DNA from: Crossiella sp. SN42 | GTDB taxonomy: Bacteria; Actinomycetota; Actinomycetes; Mycobacteriales; Pseudonocardiaceae | Reading direction: 5' to 3' | DNA: 32,311 bases | Assembly (NCBI RefSeq): GCF_023897065.1 | Contig: NZ_JAMHIV010000062.1 | Span: forward strand, 1-32,311 | Shown here: piece by piece, positions 30,633 to 32,311 of the stretch | Position numbering within the stretch: the stretch's first letter is position 1 | Layout of the letters: every line of letters starts with the position of its first letter | Made by a program: the position numbers and the translations under genes | The notes under the pieces: generated by a model | What the model saw: only the letters and a program-made list of their open reading frames with translations | Told to the model about the DNA's origin: nothing | The model's database searches: none

Positions 30633-31901
30633 ATGATGTCGGCCATGACGTGGTGGAAGACCGTGGCCGTGCTGTCCTGCACGGTGGCCAGCGTGCTCGC
30701 CGGTTCGGCCCAGGCGGTGGCCGCGCCACCTCGGCCGGGCGCGCACTGCCCGCAGCTGGATTCCGCGCTGCCCTGGCACGGCGACAACCGCGCCAGGTTG
30801 CAGCGCATGATCGACGAGCGCGGCTCCTGCGCCGGGCGGTCCGGGGCGCGGCCGGTGGCGGTGTTCGACTGGGACAACACCGTGATCAAGAACGACATCA
30901 CCGACGCCACCCTGGCCTGGGCGCTCCAGCACGACAAGATCCTCCAGCCGCGGAGCTGGCTGGCGACCAGCAAGTGGCTCTCCCCCGCCGCGGACCGGGC
31001 GCTGACCGCGGCCTGCGGCACCGCCGTGCCTGCCGGGCGGCCGCTGCCCACCTCGCGGAACACCGCCTGCGCCGACGAGATCATGGAGATCAGGGAGAAG
31101 TCCCGGACCATGGGCGGCGCGGCCGCCTTCACCGGCGAGTGGAACCACCGGCGCACCGAACCCTCCTACGGCTGGATCCCGTCCCTGTTCGCCGGGCACA
31201 CCCCGCAGGCGCTGACCGCTTTCGCCCGGCTGGCCCGCGCGGAGCAGCTGCGCGCGCCGGTGGGTGCGAAGCAGACCGTCGGCACGCACACCATCGCCGG
31301 CTACATCCGCTACTATCCGCAGCAACGGGACCTGATCCGCACGCTCAAGGCGGCCCGGTTCGAGGTCTACGTGGTCTCCGCCTCGGCCGAGGCGATCGCC
31401 GAGGCCTGGTCCGACGGGGTGGGCCTGGACCGCGCGCACACCATCGGCATCCGCAGCCAGACCCGGCACGGCAGGCTGACCGCCGAGCTGCTCGGCTGCG
31501 GCGGCGACCCGGCCGCGCTGCCCTACATCGACGGCAAGCGCTGCGTGGTCAACCAGGAGATCTTCCAGGTCAAGGGCGCGGCCGCCTGGGAACAGCAGGA
31601 CAGCACGCGGCGGATCGCGCTCGGCGCGGGTGACGCGGACACCGACGTGACCTTCGTCGGCGATGCCACCGGCGCGCACCTGGCGCTCAACCGCAACAAG
31701 ACCGAGCTGATGTGCCGGGCCTACGACAACGCCGACGGCCGCTGGCTGCCCAACCCGATGTTCCTCGACCCGCTGCCCGCCAAGTCCGGCCCGTACCCCT
31801 GCTCGACCGCGGGCGCGGTGCGCGCGGACGGCAGCCGCGGCCCGTTGCGGCGCGCGGACGGCGCGGTGGTGGCCGACCAGGCGGATCGGGCGCACGGCTG
31901 A
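30633..31901 (+). CDS. Secreted HAD-superfamily phosphatase
   Basis: A 422-aa protein with a signal peptide (TWWKTVAVLSCTVASVLAGS, cleavage near AVA-AP). HAD motifs: I, VAVFDWDNTVIKND with Asp79 nucleophile and Asp81; II, VYVVSASAEAI with Ser249; Lys314 in FQVKGAAAW; III, GAGDADTDVTFVGD with Asp334 and Asp338. These predict a Mg-dependent phosphomonoesterase outside the cytoplasm. The FDWDNT motif, the large cap and secretion resemble phosphorylcholine-phosphatase-type HAD enzymes, but the substrate is not settled. Starts 30633, 30636 and 30645 are all possible; GGCGGGG at 30625-30631 fits 30636 best. A palindrome copy lies 32 nt upstream. The C-terminal 35 residues are Arg/Ala-rich and low in complexity. 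Confidence 0.83.
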   Translation: MMSAMTWWKTVAVLSCTVASVLAGSAQAVAAPPRPGAHCPQLDSALPWHGDNRARLQRMIDERGSCAGRSGARPVAVFDWDNTVIKNDITDATLAWALQHDKILQPRSWLATSKWLSPAADRALTAACGTAVPAGRPLPTSRNTACADEIMEIREKSRTMGGAAAFTGEWNHRRTEPSYGWIPSLFAGHTPQALTAFARLARAEQLRAPVGAKQTVGTHTIAGYIRYYPQQRDLIRTLKAARFEVYVVSASAEAIAEAWSDGVGLDRAHTIGIRSQTRHGRLTAELLGCGGDPAALPYIDGKRCVVNQEIFQVKGAAAWEQQDSTRRIALGAGDADTDVTFVGDATGAHLALNRNKTELMCRAYDNADGRWLPNPMFLDPLPAKSGPYPCSTAGAVRADGSRGPLRRADGAVVADQADRAHG

Positions 31902-32040
31902 CAGAAATGCGTATTTGCGCGGCCCGAAGTATTGGCTCCGCGCTGTGGCCGGTGCAGGCCAGCCGGTGGACGTCGTGCGTCACCCATAGGCCGAGCTGAT
32001 CCGGGGAAAGCCGGAAAGACGACCAGCAGAATGGGACACC

Positions 32041-32061
32041 GGCGGCTGTCACCAAGCCGCC
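32041..32061 (+). other. Hairpin in the 233-nt gap before the acyltransferase gene
   Basis: 7-bp perfect stem GGCGGCT / AGCCGCC with loop GTCACCA. It may be a late terminator of the phosphatase gene or a leader structure. The rest of the gap (31902-32134) shows no credible gene. Confidence 0.4.
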
Positions 32062-32134
32062 ACACGCATTCTCCCCACCGGTGCGGCGGGTAAAGGATGT
32101 GCGGACTTCGCCATTCTCACCGTGGGAGACAACC

Positions 32135-32311
32135 ATGGCCGCACCCGCACGCGCCGACCTCCGGCCGGACCGGCTCGAATCCCTGACCGGACTACGCGCG
32201 ATCGCCGCGCTCGCCGTGTTCATCACGCACTGCCTGATCGGCCTCAACTTCGGCCACGGGGAGGGCGCGGCCTACCTAGGTCGTGTCCTCAAAGTCCCGC
32301 CCGCGATAGTC
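32135..32311 (+). CDS. Acyltransferase 3 family membrane protein, N-terminal fragment
   Basis: The first 59 codons of a protein cut by the window end. The ribosome site GGGAG (32124-32128) lies 6 nt before the ATG. LESLTGLRAIAALAVFITHC is the hallmark first helix of acyltransferase-3 (OafA/YrhL-like) proteins, in which the His takes part in acyl transfer to extracytoplasmic sugars or peptidoglycan. The family call rests on this one motif. Confidence 0.78.
   Translation, partial: MAAPARADLRPDRLESLTGLRAIAALAVFITHCLIGLNFGHGEGAAYLGRVLKVPPAIV

Noticed and set aside
30648-30700. Lipobox (VLSC) suggesting that the HAD phosphatase is a lipoprotein
   Set aside because: The Cys is at residue 16, within the hydrophobic core, and a typical signal-peptidase-I site (AVA-AP) follows; VLSC is also a poor lipobox.
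31907-31999. Short frame of 30 codons after the phosphatase gene
   Set aside because: It has no ribosome site or domain, and the length is at chance level.

Overview
The window is GC-rich actinobacterial DNA, probably from a filamentous member of the Pseudonocardiales. This is judged from the codon bias (G/C at third positions, many GTG starts), secreted hydrolases with actinomycete-style signal peptides, LuxR/LAL, ROK and LexA-type regulators, and a recurring TCCACARTGGAC palindrome. The genus is inference. I see no rRNA, tRNA, CRISPR array, transposase or phage gene. Most of the window reads as ordinary chromosome. All genes are intact except those cut by the two ends.

Layout. (a) 1-1175: the tail of an unidentified gene, translationally coupled to a CHAT-domain cysteine protease. 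(b) 1172-6469: a MerR regulator diverging from an overlapping cassette of amidase, 55-aa AtzG-like protein, MFS exporter, TetR regulator and Lnt-like membrane nitrilase-fold protein. It carries a palindromic operator for each regulator and ends at a terminator. (c) 6542-13193: a DUF4383 membrane protein, a secreted GH31 glycosidase with an F5/8-type C domain, a large LAL ATPase regulator 6 nt downstream of it, and a convergent six-helix membrane protein. (d) 13301-17674: a NarL-type histidine kinase/response regulator pair, a shared terminator, a secreted subtilase with two PKD domains, and a divergent LexA-family repressor. (e) 17708-18699: Mug-type DNA glycosylase and an unrecognised 145-aa protein. 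(f) 18900-26080: a complete respiratory nitrate reductase operon narGHJI whose last gene overlaps an HPP-family membrane protein, a family that includes nitrite transporters. (g) 26158-30500: a ROK-family regulator diverging from a 976-aa secreted tandem beta-helix protein, with two operator-like palindromes between them. (h) 30633-32311: a secreted HAD-type phosphatase and the start of an acyltransferase-3 membrane protein.

How the parts work together. narG, H, J and I overlap by 1 to 4 nt (TGATG or ATGA) and encode catalytic subunit, Fe-S subunit, chaperone and cytochrome b. Coupling of the HPP gene suggests that nitrite or nitrate movement is linked to nitrate respiration. The ROK/beta-helix pair and the GH31/LAL pair look like carbohydrate-scavenging modules. 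The amidase cassette looks like uptake-independent processing or detoxification of an amide with export, under two regulators.

I find no clear-cut new defence or mobile system. The most interesting signals are: the dispersed GTCCACARTGGAC palindrome, which forces rare codons where it falls in genes; the nar-HPP fusion of operons; the CHAT protease with a partner cut off by the window edge; and the overlapping amidase/AtzG-like/MFS/TetR/Lnt-like cassette.
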